A stretch of 64,000 bases of DNA from Xanthoparmelia taractica (lineage: Eukaryota; Ascomycota; Lecanoromycetes; Lecanorales; Parmeliaceae). The notes beneath the pieces are model-generated. The model searched no databases, was not told the DNA's origin, and worked only from the letters and a program-made list of their open reading frames with translations. The translations under genes and the position numbers were made by a program. Shown piece by piece: positions 32,714 through 43,089 of this stretch. The stretch lies in assembly GCA_033085395.1 (NCBI GenBank), contig JANQBS010000058.1:124001-188000 (forward strand). The letters run 5' to 3'. The first letter of the stretch is position 1, and every line of letters begins with the position of its first letter.

Positions 32714-35159
32714 TCAATGCAACCCAGAAAGCCCCTGAGGATAAGCTCTACTCGACTGACCCCATTGACTGTGCGACTGAGTCTCATTCCAAGCACCCAC
32801 GTGAAACCCGCCCTGCTTCTCATCCCACTCCTTGAGTTTCTCCACCATACCAGCAATAGAAGCATGCCAATAGCCACTCGTTTCTTCGACATGATTCAGA
32901 GCGCTGAGCAACAAGCGCAGGGAGTCAGCAACGCCGTTGGCGGTGACCTCGTCCGAGTCTAGCAGATTTCGACTGAGGGCACTGATTCCCATTACCAAAG
33001 GCCAGCCAATGAAGGTACCCTGTATAGTGACGATATTGTGCTAGCGGAGGGGACGACGGCATGTCAGCCAAAAAACGGCGTTGTTTTGAGATGATCTTGT
33101 TGGAAAGAAAAAGAGAGGTTCTTACCTCTCCCCTCTGCACAGGCCAATTCATCCTCACAGCAGACGCAATCTTGAACGCCGTAGCTGTAGAGCGCTTACT
33201 ACTCTCTGCTGCCACGAGCTTGGGAAGTTCCTGTTTCTCGACCTCATCGATGGCAGCTTCGTGCAAAAAGATGTCGACGGCGCACAAATTCACATACAAT
33301 GCAAACGCCACCGAGGCCTCCGCAACTGCCTTTGCGTTGAGATGCATGTGCAGGATCGCGGTGCGGCAGACGGTGGCTTTGACGAGGGCGTAGTGGCGGT
33401 CCCAGAAGCCGTTGCTCTCGGCATCTGCGGCGAGGACCCAGACGTGCTCGTAGCACTGGCGCGCGAGAGCGACCATCAGGACTATACCTGTGTAAGATGA
33501 GATTTGCGGGTTTCCCCTTAGCTTGACGGACTCGCGAAGGAACGGCATGGGAGAGGGCGAGAAGGCTGCGGTGAGGTGGCCAGGCGAGGGTAGGGCCACA
33601 TGTATCTGCCGTAGAGAGAAATCGCGTTAGTTTTGCTCCCGCCGAACACGATATTATTCAACGTTGACCTGCTCATGGCTGGATGGGAGCATGCGGACCT
33701 GTGTTTCGCTAAATTGACACGGCATCCCCGTCCGCGTAGCAGCGTACCCTTCGAAGATATACAGTGCCCAAAAAGATCGTCTCCTTTCCTCCAGAGACAT
33801 ATGGTCCTGGGTCGGCGGTAACTGCATCTGCAAATCAGAGCTGGCAACGCCGCTTGTACCGACTTTGTCCATTTGGTGCAGATTTAGCATCTTCGCCAAT
33901 CTTATCGCTCGGCCTAGCGTCATCCACGCCCTGGTAAAACTTTTGCTGGTAAGCTCATATCTTATGATGAACAGCAATGCTTGAGAAGTATTGAGATTGG
34001 CGAGGTCTGTGCCATCCTCGTCTCTTTCGCATAGTTCCACGTATTTGCGCGCATTGCTGTAACAAACCTGTTGCAGATAGATAAATTCTGGGCACACCGT
34101 CGTCCCTACCAAGGCTACAGCATATCTGAGACCCTGTATGGGCGAAGAGATACAGTCCTTTGCGAGCTCTGTAGAAAAGCGTGTCTCGCTCAGGATAGGC
34201 ATAGCTGGGTAAAAGACTTCGAAGTATTTTCGATGTCTACAAGCATTAGCCAGAGGAATAATATGGATACCGCGGGCAATTACAGTAAAGAAGTGTCATG
34301 CAATGAAACCTCTTCGTCGCCCGGGTTGCTCTCAGGTCGGCTGGCGGGTAGCAAGTCTCGCTGACAGTCGCTGGTATCAATCGCACGTCCCCCTAGGTCC
34401 AAGGGCGTTTGGAACCCGACCGGAGTATGAGACTGTAAGATATCTGGCATTGGAGGTACCATGGAAGTCCTGCAAGATTAAAGTTGAGCAATTTCTAATT
34501 GATAGTACGCCGATTGTGCTCACCAGTCAAAACCGTCGCCGGCTGCATCTTGAGCCCGTATCGTTGGGTTCGTAAACGTTTCGAAGTCTTCCAAAGTTGG
34601 GTCTGTTGTGAAGGTTTGATTGCTTGCAAGGACGTCTCTCTCCCTCACGAATTCCCCTTGAGGCTCGTACCCTGGCATGAGTTACCAAGGGCCTTCGGGC
34701 ATCGTGTTGAGATCGGGAGTCGCCGGTAACGTAAGTGGGTTGGCCAAGCGGGCTTCTGCTTGCTCTTCGGTAGGGTCAGCCCAAAAGCAATGATTCAGGG
34801 TTCCATTCTGCATGTGGGCGATTCTCAGGCAGATGTGCGGTTGAAAGAACTATACCTAGTCGGTCCTTGAGAAGCGATAGCTGTCGTGGTAAATCTGCTT
34901 GTGCTGCTCTGTGTCTTGTCCGACCATGGTAGCTACAATCATGATCCAGTCGCGTGCAACGGCCGCATTTCGGATCGGCTCGATCGCATCGAACCTTGCG
35001 TTCTCTGCATACATCGCACGCTAGACGCCCGGGGTTGTTGCTTTGGCTTGAGTCCTCGGCGTTCCTCTTCTGATGATGTGTCTTCCTCTTCTTTGCTGAC
35101 GTTGCCATGTCGGAAGGGCTGGCAGAGGGAGAACCCGAATTCGCAGACTGTGAATCCAT
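32714..35159 (-). pseudogene. Zn2Cys6 transcription factor, probably inactivated
   Basis: A fungal binuclear-cluster regulator, likely the pathway regulator of this island. Exon 1 (35159..34856) carries the DNA-binding domain CDVCRERKVRCDRADPKC and CTRLDHDC (about residues 40-66). Exons near 34764..34524, 34469..33699, 33605..33126 and 33020..32714 carry the middle homology region (GLRYAVALVG, EERRRSFWALYIFEGYAA) and C-terminus. Three problems: a TAA in frame at about 34684 after PEGPW; a frame change near 34285-34300 between EEVSLHD and TVIARGIHII; and one extra C near 33001, where TFIGWP and LVMGISALS lie in different frames. The TAA could be hidden in a longer intron 1; the other two resist splicing. 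Domain order and length are otherwise complete. Confidence 0.8.
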
Positions 35160-35743
35160 AATCACGATGAAAATCCAAACGCGGGTGGCAGTATTGCGCA
35201 TCAAGACAGTGTGAACATCGTGAACAATTCGCGTTACGAGAATTCTTTGCACAGAGTGCTACCGGAGTAGTAAAAGAATACCAGTAACATCAACAAAGCC
35301 AACGCCAAGAGCTTGTTACCTCAAGAATACCGTTGCAATAGTCGCAACTCGAAGGCTACACCGTTACGCAACCCTGTGATAGCTTACCGTTTCCACGAGC
35401 CAAGGTATAATGTATTCAGCGGGCTCCAATCACGCACACCAATGATACGTGGGTTCGATGGTTAGAACTGTCTTTGTAAGGGTGGCTGAGTGTATATCCC
35501 CTACGCTGTCAGATCAAGGCCGACTGAAAGGGAGCGTTGCAACGGGTACACCGTAATGAGCTTGCGATATGATTGGTCCGCCCTCCTAACGAGATACGAG
35601 CGTAGCGCTGGCCCCACAGGCGTACCCACTGTAAGCGATTCTGATTTTCGGAGACTATCTTATAACAATGTAGATCATGCTAGCAGTACTTGGAGCCTTG
35701 GAGGATCTGGTCCCTAAGCTGAGAACCCAAATACGTGTCGCTA
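35160..35743. other. Upstream region of the Zn2Cys6 gene
   Basis: 584 bp with a short unsupported plus-strand frame (35490-35717). It presumably contains the regulator's promoter. Its right end is the target duplication of element C. Confidence 0.4.
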
Positions 35744-35751
35744 ATCTTCAA
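35744..35751. repeat. 8-bp target site duplication, left of element C
   Basis: ATCTTCAA here and again at 36781-36788, immediately outside the terminal repeats. Confidence 0.88.
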
Positions 35752-36780
35752 GGGAGGTGATACGTGTACACCCCCTTTCCCTACATGTACACCCCTTATT
35801 TTCCTACATATACACCCCCCCCAAAACAGGTCACGCTAACCTAATTAGGCCCTACAAGTGGCGCATCCTTCTCTACGAAAGCTTTAGCTAGCCTTAACTC
35901 CAGAGATCAAGCAATCAATTGTTACGTAGACAAAGAGTCATTCGACGCCTGCGCAGATTATTTCAGGTCTACACCGCGAGGATAATGAAGTGGATCCCCT
36001 CTTCAACACACGGGACATCTATAACGCAAAGGGTCTACTTGCTGTTCACGAATCAGCTACTGCGCGTATCAAGGGTAGGCCTAATGGCCCTGCGGAGTTG
36101 CCCACACGTACGGAACTCGCCTTCCAGAGGTCTACACGTCGATCATCGTCAGAATTCGAGCGAGTCGAGGAGTATCTATCGCAGCGGAGCAATAACACAT
36201 TAGTCAGCACACGAGATAGCCGTAGTCGTAACCGTGCGCGTGGCAGCGGCCTTGCTGGCGGTTACGATTTATTAATTATAGCTAGTTAGATGACTAACGA
36301 GGAGAAGACGACTGCTTTAGACGTCTTCTATGCTACTGCTGCTGTACGAGAAGATCTAGATGCTATAAGAGGCGGATCAAGAGATGCTATACGAGGTGGA
36401 ACAGCTACGTCAAGAGATATTATCCGAGGAGGACGTGGATTAGTCTATATGCAGAGCAACGAGGGTATGTTTGGATCTTTTCAGGTGTAGGATAGGTAGC
36501 TGAAATAGGGTGGATATGTGAGTTCGCTGAGCGTATTTCTAGTAGCAAGCAGAGAAGGAAGTCAGTCAATTAGATGCGACTATGGAAGGATATTCAAATG
36601 ATTCAATTGCGAGGTCTCAAATAATTATTATTTGGTGGGAGAGGCGTGGGGAAGCTTGCCCTGGTGCCAACCAAGAGTCTCCGCAATTTTCTCCCGCACT
36701 AACCTAATTTGGGGGGGTTTATATGTAGGAAAATAAGGGCTGTACATGTAGGGAAAGGGGGTGTACATGTATCACCTCCC
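35752..36780. mobile_element. Long-TIR DNA element C (1029 bp), MULE- or hAT-like
   Basis: Begins GGGAGGTGATAC and ends with its inverse. The inverted repeats extend about 70 bp with about three mismatches, giving the striking CCCTACATGTACA and TTATTTTCCTACATATA blocks on both sides. Both flanks carry ATCTTCAA (8 bp). Inside, plus-strand frames (35990-36289, then 36290-36490 after one stop) encode basic, Arg/Ser-rich peptide including PLFNTRDIYNAKGLLAVHES, a phrase that reminds me of fungal MULE-type transposases. No catalytic domain is visible, so it is non-autonomous. Long TIRs suggest a MULE, but the 8-bp duplication is shorter than usual for that group. Confidence 0.85.
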
Positions 36781-36788
36781 ATCTTCAA

Positions 36789-37290
36789 TGGCAGAAGCTA
36801 GGCCGAAAAAAAAAGCTACGAAACGAGTATTCTTTGAGGTATCCAAGCTTTGATAGGGCTAAGCCAGAGCATTTTCTCTAAAGGGTGGTCCACATCTAGG
36901 TACACTGCTACCCACTACAACCATGACTTGGAAACACGTCTTTTGATTCTGATAAGCCTCAATAGTCGGGACCGTAGCAAGTATCGTAAGCACTCGATCC
37001 AGGCTCAGGATACGTTGTCAGCAGTTCAGGAATGTATGTCTAACACCTCGCTCCTATCTTGCGGTAACCATGGTGCACCGATAAGCACAAAACTCGAAAC
37101 TCATTGAAGCAACAGTCCCATCCGTGTTGTATCTGCTCACGTCTCTTGTTTCAGACAAAGAAATCACATCCCACGCCTGCCAAGAACCAGCAAGCAGAGC
37201 TTAACCAACAAGATTCTTGCGTTCTTCAGTCCCTTCAATTTCCCACACATACTCTTGAACCCTTGATTTGGTGCTAAACCCATGGTTGAT
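36789..37290. other. Gap between element C and the split membrane-protein gene
   Basis: 502 bp, no supported frame or repeat. Probably the 3' flank of the membrane-protein gene. Confidence 0.35.
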
Positions 37291-37565
37291 TTATTGTGTT
37301 TTGCGAGGTGCAATCCGTTCCTTCAGCCTTGACTCACGGAGGGCTAGGACCCAAGAGCCAGCTGCTCCTGGCCCGAAAACCACAGTGCCCAATGCAATAC
37401 AGGCCAGCTCTCCCATGCCCGCTGGGCGTGGTTTTTCCGGATCTATCTTTGTACCGATCTTAGGCAGACTCGAGAGAAGGTAGTGGGTGAAGACGATACA
37501 AGAGAGAGCTATAATGATCAAGTCAAACTGCGTGGAGAGATGGAAACCTTCCAAAAGTACATGAC

Positions 37566-37573
37566 CTTCCGGT
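37566..37573. repeat. 8-bp target site duplication, left of hAT element B
   Basis: CTTCCGGT, repeated at 38398-38405 on the other side of the element. Confidence 0.92.
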
Positions 37574-38397
37574 CAAGGCGCCCGATGGTCCCGGACCATT
37601 TAGCGGACTATTGGTCTGGACCAGTCCAATGGACCAATGGTCCGGACCAGTCCGAGGTTTTGATATATGGTCCTGGACTGGTCCAAGGTGTCTGGACCAC
37701 TGGTCCGGACCAATGGTCCTGATGGTCCAGCTATCTACTTTGGGGGTTCTGATTTAGTGTGAATATTTGATTACGATGGGCGTACTTTTAGTAGCAATGG
37801 ACTAGTGTGAAATCAGATCTCGCCCACTCACCCACCTCATTATTATTCAACAATTTATTCAACAACCACATCATCATCATGGCACCTGGTGATATCGGAT
37901 CTGAGCTATCGGATGTTCGTAGTAACCCATTTACTATCGCCGCTAGGTCTGCGATATCACAACAGTACTCGCCTGGTGGCTAGAACCCAAACAGCGGGCT
38001 AGATTCCCACTGCTGTCAAGAATGGCTATCGATATCTACTCTATACCTGCTATGTTAGCGGAACCCGAACGTGTTTTCTCTGGGGCTAAGCATACGGTGT
38101 CAGCTCAAAGACACAGTCTTAAGAGTGAGACCATTGAGCTGTTGGAGTGTCTGAAATCATGGTTTCGACTGGGTATCTTCACGGAGGAAGATCTACACGC
38201 TATTGTTGATACTCTGCAGGACGATGAGGCTATGGAAGCCTTAGAAGAGGCTCTGGACCAGTAGGACCAGTGGTCCGGACCATGAACCAATGGTCCGGAC
38301 CAGTCCAGAGTTTGGACGGACCGTGGACCATTTATATAGCTTCAATTTGGACCGGTCCAGGCCTCTGGACCACTGGTCCGGACCATCGGGCGCCTTG
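37574..38397 (+). mobile_element. hAT element B, internally deleted (824 bp)
   Basis: Terminal repeats CAAGGCGCCCGATGGTCC and inverse, with exact 8-bp duplications CTTCCGGT. Subterminal DNA is packed with GGTCCGGACCA palindromes. On the plus strand an ATG at 37879 starts MAPGDIGSELSD...FTIAARS, the same N-terminal phrase seen in element A. Further on, the frame WWLEPKQRARFPLLSRMAIDIYSIPAMLAEPERVFSG-type (38022-38264) gives the hAT C-terminal dimerisation domain. The transposase centre is missing. The element sits inside the membrane-protein gene, and the unmutated duplications suggest a recent insertion. Confidence 0.95.
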
Positions 38398-39629
38398 CTT
38401 CCGGTGAAAGACCTGTAGAAGCTAAGGTAGAGTTGTGAGCTGACAGGGAGAGAGAGTTGACTTTGCCCATTGAAGGAATGAAGAGCCGTGTCAGCGTCAA
38501 GTCTGGGTCTCTTGAGTTAAGAGAGTGAATGACGGTGAAGATGTGAACAGCGGCAGCGATTGTCCCAGCCATGATAAATGATGCCACAATCCATGGCCTG
38601 TCGGCGTTCGGGTTCTTGTGATCTTTCTTAGACACGAGCCCGTGACGCGGCAGCATCAGTCCAATGCTAATCAAGCAGATGGCAACGATTAAGAACGGCG
38701 TTCCCTGGAAAATAGCAATGTAACCCTGATGATTCCAGGTGCTGAATTTGAGCCAGGCTGGTGCAAACAGGAACAATGGGAAAAGGACCGTGGGTAGCGT
38801 CGTGACGAACAGCGCTATGGCCTCATTCAAGGGAATCGTAGGATCAGGGGAGGCAGCTTGGCTTTGGGTGATGAAGTAAAAATAGAATGGCTGGACGAAA
38901 GCAGCGCCCATAGCGTTCCAGAGTACCATGAAGGGCACGCGGCTATAGGATGTTGGTAAAATTGTACTTCGGCGGACCCGGTCTCCTAGTAGGAATCGGG
39001 TAGGTAAGGTGATGAACTCACTGTCTTAAAGCCATATTTCGCACGCCGCGGCGGCCGCTCTCGATAAACACCCAGGCATTGGTGCACGAGAGCATAAAGT
39101 TCAAGTCAAAGAAGAGCAGCCTGGGCCCTGCCGATAGAGCATTGGAGAGAGATTCGTAGAACGCGGTGAGGTAAGTCAGGCGAGCGTCGAGCAACGAGTT
39201 ACCCGTGTAAACTGAGCGTAAGCTGCGGCCACCAGGAAAGAATCCCTGTTTTATAACAGCGTCCATGTTGTTTAGAGTCCATTGAAGAAAGAAACACCCC
39301 ATAGTAGGCAGAAGCCCAGAGTTCCAAGAGCCAGAAGCTGCTTTGGCGATGTGCTGTCCATGGTATGTTGTTTGACCGCAGAAAACGGTCGTTGGCTTCC
39401 TCGTCATTCCTTTTGTTGGCAGAGTACAAAGAATCTGCTGACACAGAACATGCCAGGTTCTTGAGACGGTCATTTGATTAGCCATTGCACGGCTCATCCA
39501 AGCGGCCGGTCTGTTGCTCCTTTTCGAATAGAGGAAGGCAGATTATCATGCTGTTGGTGACAACAAGCGGGCGCAGTTTCGACTGTGCTTACGCATTGCT
39601 AATACAGCAGGCGCCAACTTGCGCACCAT

Positions 39630-39869
39630 AATGATTGTCTGTAAAGGTTGAACCCAGCTCCGCGGCATGCAAGAGCGGAAACCTTGCATTCATGTGACTT
39701 AGCGCCTTCCTTTCGGCCGCTTTTTTTCCGATGCTCGTCTTGGCTCTCCGCCTTGCTCAACATGGGTGCTGGTTTGACAGGAATAGATGACATTCCAGCG
39801 TCTGGATTTACCTCAGTAAACTTGGAGTAGTCGCATTCTCCAGCAGACCACTGTCAAAACGCGTTGACC
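39630..39869. promoter_or_regulatory. Divergent promoter, membrane protein / DUF2855 gene
   Basis: About 240 bp between two outward-facing starts, so the genes were probably co-expressed. It includes a CGGCCG-containing stretch (39714-39720) that could suit a Zn2Cys6 factor, but no defined site is established. Confidence 0.4.
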
Positions 39870-41352
39870 ATGGAGGTCCATGTTGTATCCAAGACTGACA
39901 ACGCAGGACATGCTACATTCAATCTCCAAACAGAGTCCTTGCCCACTGTGCAACTTGCGCCGTCTTCCATTCGAGTTCGCACTTTGCTTGTCAGCCTCAC
40001 CTCAAACAACTTGAGCTATGCCCGAGGCGGCCATTTTCTGCACTGGTGCGTTTTCTCACACTCCTTGGCGTCGAAAGGAGTTCTGCTGCCATTTAGTACC
40101 GTACCGGTCTCGAAGAGGCTAGCCTAACACAAAGAGGGAGTTAGCTATACTGACCTTGAAAATCAGGTGGGACACATACCCACTGCCGACCGCTTCTCCA
40201 GCTCCGTACAATGATGTCGCATCTTGGGGGATCGTCCAAGCATGGGGTTACGCCATCGTCATCGAAAGTACTACGTCGATCCCAGAAGGTACCGTAGTGT
40301 GGGGCTTCTGGCCCACGTCAACGGTTCCCGCTGATCTTCAACTCAAAGCGACCGAACCCAAAGGGCATTGGATTGAGATCACTGAGACTCGTCAGAAACT
40401 CATGAATACTTACAACCGCTATATGGAGGTTCCAAGATCCCCTGATTCATTGTCTTCACCAGACTTCGGTGAAGACGAATTAGAGCGTATGGCGTGGAAC
40501 GCTCTTTTCCGCGGTGTCTGGGAAGGCGCCTACCTTCTTAGTCAATACGTCTTCTCACCAAGTCCGCAGACTCAAACGCCAATTCATCCGTTGGGCATGG
40601 GTATGAGTTGGACTGCTACGGATACGGACCTTGCATCTGCAGTGGTTGTCAGTCTTTCTGCGTCGTCTAAGACTGCTCGTTCGTTTGCATACCATCTGTC
40701 CAGAAGGCCAGCAGCGAGGCCACCATTAGGATTAGTCCAAGTCACTTCTTTACCAAGCCCCATCTCCAAAGCAGCAGAGAGTCTGCGGTCAAATTTTCCA
40801 ATAAAAACAGTCGATTACACTGATGTTCCTGAATCTTTGGAGTGGATGGCTGGGCTGAAAGCATCTAAGATAGTCATTACGGATTTCGGTGCTCGAGCCA
40901 ATAGTTTGGCCCAGCTGCTCGAATTGATCAAGAACCACACAGCATTGCATTCTCCGAAGGTAGTAACCATCCAGGTCGGTAGTCAGCAGAAGGTGAGACC
41001 CCCAGATCCTCGGCCACGGACTTCCCAACAGCTATTGATCATCTGTACGGGACAGGTTTACACCGAAGAAGAGCAATTGGCAGCAAGGGAAGCGATGTCG
41101 AAACTTGGCAAAGCCCAATACAATACTTCAGGCGTTCAAGACGCGGTTATGCAAGCTGACGGTGCAGAAGCCTACTTCGACAAGCTGGCGCATGTATGGG
41201 ATGAATTTTATCGCACTCGCCATGCTAGTATACCAGACATGCGCATTGTATGGGGCGAAGGAATTTCTGGGCCTAATGGGATTGAAGGAGGCTGGGAAAA
41301 GCTCTGTAAAGGTCAGGTCGGTGGTAGTGAAGGTTTGGTGTATCGGTTGTAG
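39870..41352 (+). CDS. DUF2855 family oxidoreductase-like protein
   Basis: Three exons (39870..40045, 40167..40992, 41056..41352) give 1299 nt, 432 aa, fully in frame. The start is the first ATG, MEVHVVSKTD. Landmarks of DUF2855: LLVSLTSNNLSYARGG, then WWDTYPLP across intron 1, PYNDVASWGIVQAWGYA, a GTVVWGFWPTS block, GHWIEITETRQKLM and NRYMEV. The fold recalls medium-chain reductases without a clear zinc site; the function is unknown to me. Intron 2 (gtgagaccc..gacag) is 63 nt and stop-free in frame. Its promoter is shared with the split membrane gene and it lies next to the PKS remnant, so a tailoring role in the lost pathway is plausible. It is the only undamaged gene of the island. Confidence 0.85.
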
Positions 41353-41500
41353 AGATCCTCTAAGTTAGCATTCATGCGTTATATGGCATGACATGCGCGA
41401 AATACCATGCTATGAATCTATCTAACTACCTTAGTCTCTAGCATATTCCAGCTCACACTTGACTGAGACTGTGAAGACCTATTACTCTTCATCTTCTCAG
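41353..41500. other. Short gap before PKS remnant
   Basis: 148 bp. The right end (attactcttcatcttctcag) looks like an intron 3' end, so the remnant's last exon may begin at 41501. Confidence 0.4.
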
Positions 41501-41732
41501 GCGCCCGCCGAAGCTTGCTCGGATCTTGATGCTTGCACCGGAAGATTTTGAGGAAGATGGAAAGTCGGTGGCGAGTTATGGTATTGACAGCATGATTGGA
41601 GCGGAGCTGAGGACTTGGATCTTCAAGGAGTTGGCGATAGATATTCCGTTTCAGCAGCTACTGGGTCCTTCTCTTACTATTACGAAGTTTGCTGAGCAGG
41701 TGTGCGAAAATCAGGGTATCGGAGCCCAATGA
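41501..41732 (+). pseudogene. C-terminal acyl-carrier remnant of a polyketide synthase
   Basis: The frame reads KLARILMLAPEDFEEDGKSV, then ASYGIDSMIGAELRTWIFKE, DIPFQQLLGPSLTITKFAEQ and a stop. GIDSM is the phosphopantetheine attachment motif (Ser of DSM), and the spacing matches the terminal carrier domain of highly reducing fungal PKSs. Only about 75 codons remain: no ketosynthase, acyltransferase or reductase sequence is found upstream, where the DUF2855 gene ends only 149 bp away. No proper ATG precedes the domain, and the first internal one would cut off helix 1. This is best read as the tail left after deletion of a large PKS gene. A standalone carrier protein is a less likely alternative. 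Confidence 0.8.
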
Positions 41733-42645
41733 GTAGAGGGTTTGACGCGGAATTTCCTGAACTACTATCCGTTTGCTCTTGCTCTTGCTCTTCTCGAATA
41801 GATGTAGGCACAAGATATGAACACTATTACACAATGAACGTGGTGATGGGCCATGCAGTACGCTTCTTGCTTCCATCTTCCACGCTCGTAACAGCAAAAG
41901 GGAAAACTGCAGTGACCGTTTCGACCACTGCCGCTTTGCGCTGCTAGTATACTAAAGGCTTAGTTAGGACTGACAGCTCACTCCCACGCAAGCCAATCAT
42001 CAACCAAACGGATCTCAATCTCATCGGAAACACTCGGGTTTCTAAATGCCCGAATAGTCGTGAAACAGTTGTAAAAAGACTTGGATTGATTGTCGACCGT
42101 CAAACAAGGGTCAGATAACTACTATGTCCGCATAACGCGAATAGATGGGAGCAAAGAATGGCTACAAACTTCGTCAATATCACAGGCATTGTATACCGCA
42201 GCGAAGCACAAATGCGTAAAAGTCATTCGAGTCTGCAATATCCAGACCTCCTTACCGCCTAACGCTGCCTTTTTCCGTTTCATAGCATTTTGTGATATAC
42301 CATAACCGTCCTACCAGGGCGTAAAGATCGGTGGAATATGCTTGGCACTGTAATTTCACCTACGACTTCAAAGCAGCGTCTTCACTTTCAGAATGGTAAT
42401 TGTCGGGGCGTCTAACAGAGATCGAGCTCTAATCATTAGTATTTGATGCCTGTTCAACTGCGACAATATCGAAATAGTTGGAGTGAAGTTGTCTGCAAGA
42501 AGCCGCGTAGCGCTCATCACGCTACTCAATTCTCTCTCTCGACGACATCTCTTGGGACGAAGCCTCATCATCGTTGGAAGGGGAGTCAATACTTTGTAGA
42601 TATCTTTTCAAACATACGTACGACCTTCTAGAGCTCCTGGGATAT
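41733..42645. other. Intergenic, contains repeat copy 2
   Basis: 3' flank of the PKS remnant. It contains the diverged repeat at 42083-42230. No supported gene. Confidence 0.4.
42083..42230 (+). repeat. Diverged repeat, copy 2 (partner at 27845-28000)
   Basis: Same orientation as copy 1, with the shared blocks described there. In this copy one frame stays open (WLSTVKQGSDNYYVRITRID... QALYTAAKHKC), suggesting that the ancestor was coding. The two copies bracket the accessory island. Confidence 0.7.
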
Positions 42646-43089
42646 TCATAATCTGTTCAATTTAGCAATGGTTGGGGCTGCGACATCAGGTGATGCGTCT
42701 GGTGGAGAAGCAGAACCTTCGAATCTCATCATCTTTGTCAACCCCTTTTTCGCTTCACGGATGAAGCCTTCAGCTAATTCTCTTGGTGTGTCACTGGAGG
42801 TGAAATGAAAGCTCGTGACCGTAGAAGTCTTGGTGATGAATTGGCCACGTGGAGTACAAGATCATTTGAACGTAGGGACCTCCGACATTGGCAATTGCGA
42901 CCACTTTGAATCATCGGTTGCGCTACCAGAGCCTGCCTGATCCTCCTTAGATGCTCTGACAGGACAGCGCAGCTCGTGGCGTTCGCCAAACTTCAACGCT
43001 TTGCCCGTGGCACACTCCTCGGGGGGGTGGTGCCTCTTGACAAGTGCAATAACGCTGCAATAAGCACACAAAGGCGGTTGTGCCTTCAC
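42646..43089 (-). pseudogene. Coding-like stretch with one internal TGA
   Basis: 148 codons in a single frame with only one stop, a TGA at 42864..42862. Before it: PPLCAYCSVIALVKRHHPPE, GERHELRCPVRASKED. After it: CTPRGQFITKTSTVTSFHFT, DTPRELAEGFIREAKKGLTK and the final stop. The frame starts at GTG after a possible acceptor, so it may be the last exon of a gene. The family is not recognised. The Cys/His content before the stop is mildly suggestive of a small zinc-binding region. Confidence 0.3.

Larger units (their letters stand above)
37291..39629 (-). pseudogene. Polytopic membrane protein of the cluster, split by hAT element B
   Basis: Several hydrophobic segments are seen in order: WNSGLLPTMGCFFLQW and LTYLTAFYESL, then after an intron (gtgagttc..cctatag, acceptor before 38942) MVLWNAMGAAFVQPFYFYFI, LFVTTLPTVLFPLFLF and ASFIMAGTIAAAVHIF. 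At 38405 coding is cut by element B. If the element and one 8-bp duplication are subtracted, the same frame runs on from LASTGLSPE into GHVLLEGFHLSTQFD, LIIIALSCIVFTHYLL and a C-terminal GxG-rich hydrophobic stretch, ending at 37291. I recognise the general type (about 400-residue integral membrane proteins near fungal PKS genes) but not a function. The 5' end is uncertain; an ATG at 39629 starts a plausible short first exon. Confidence 0.72.

Noticed and set aside
35440..35470. GGGTTCGATGG as a tRNA B box
   Set aside because: No matching A box at the right distance and no foldable acceptor stem.
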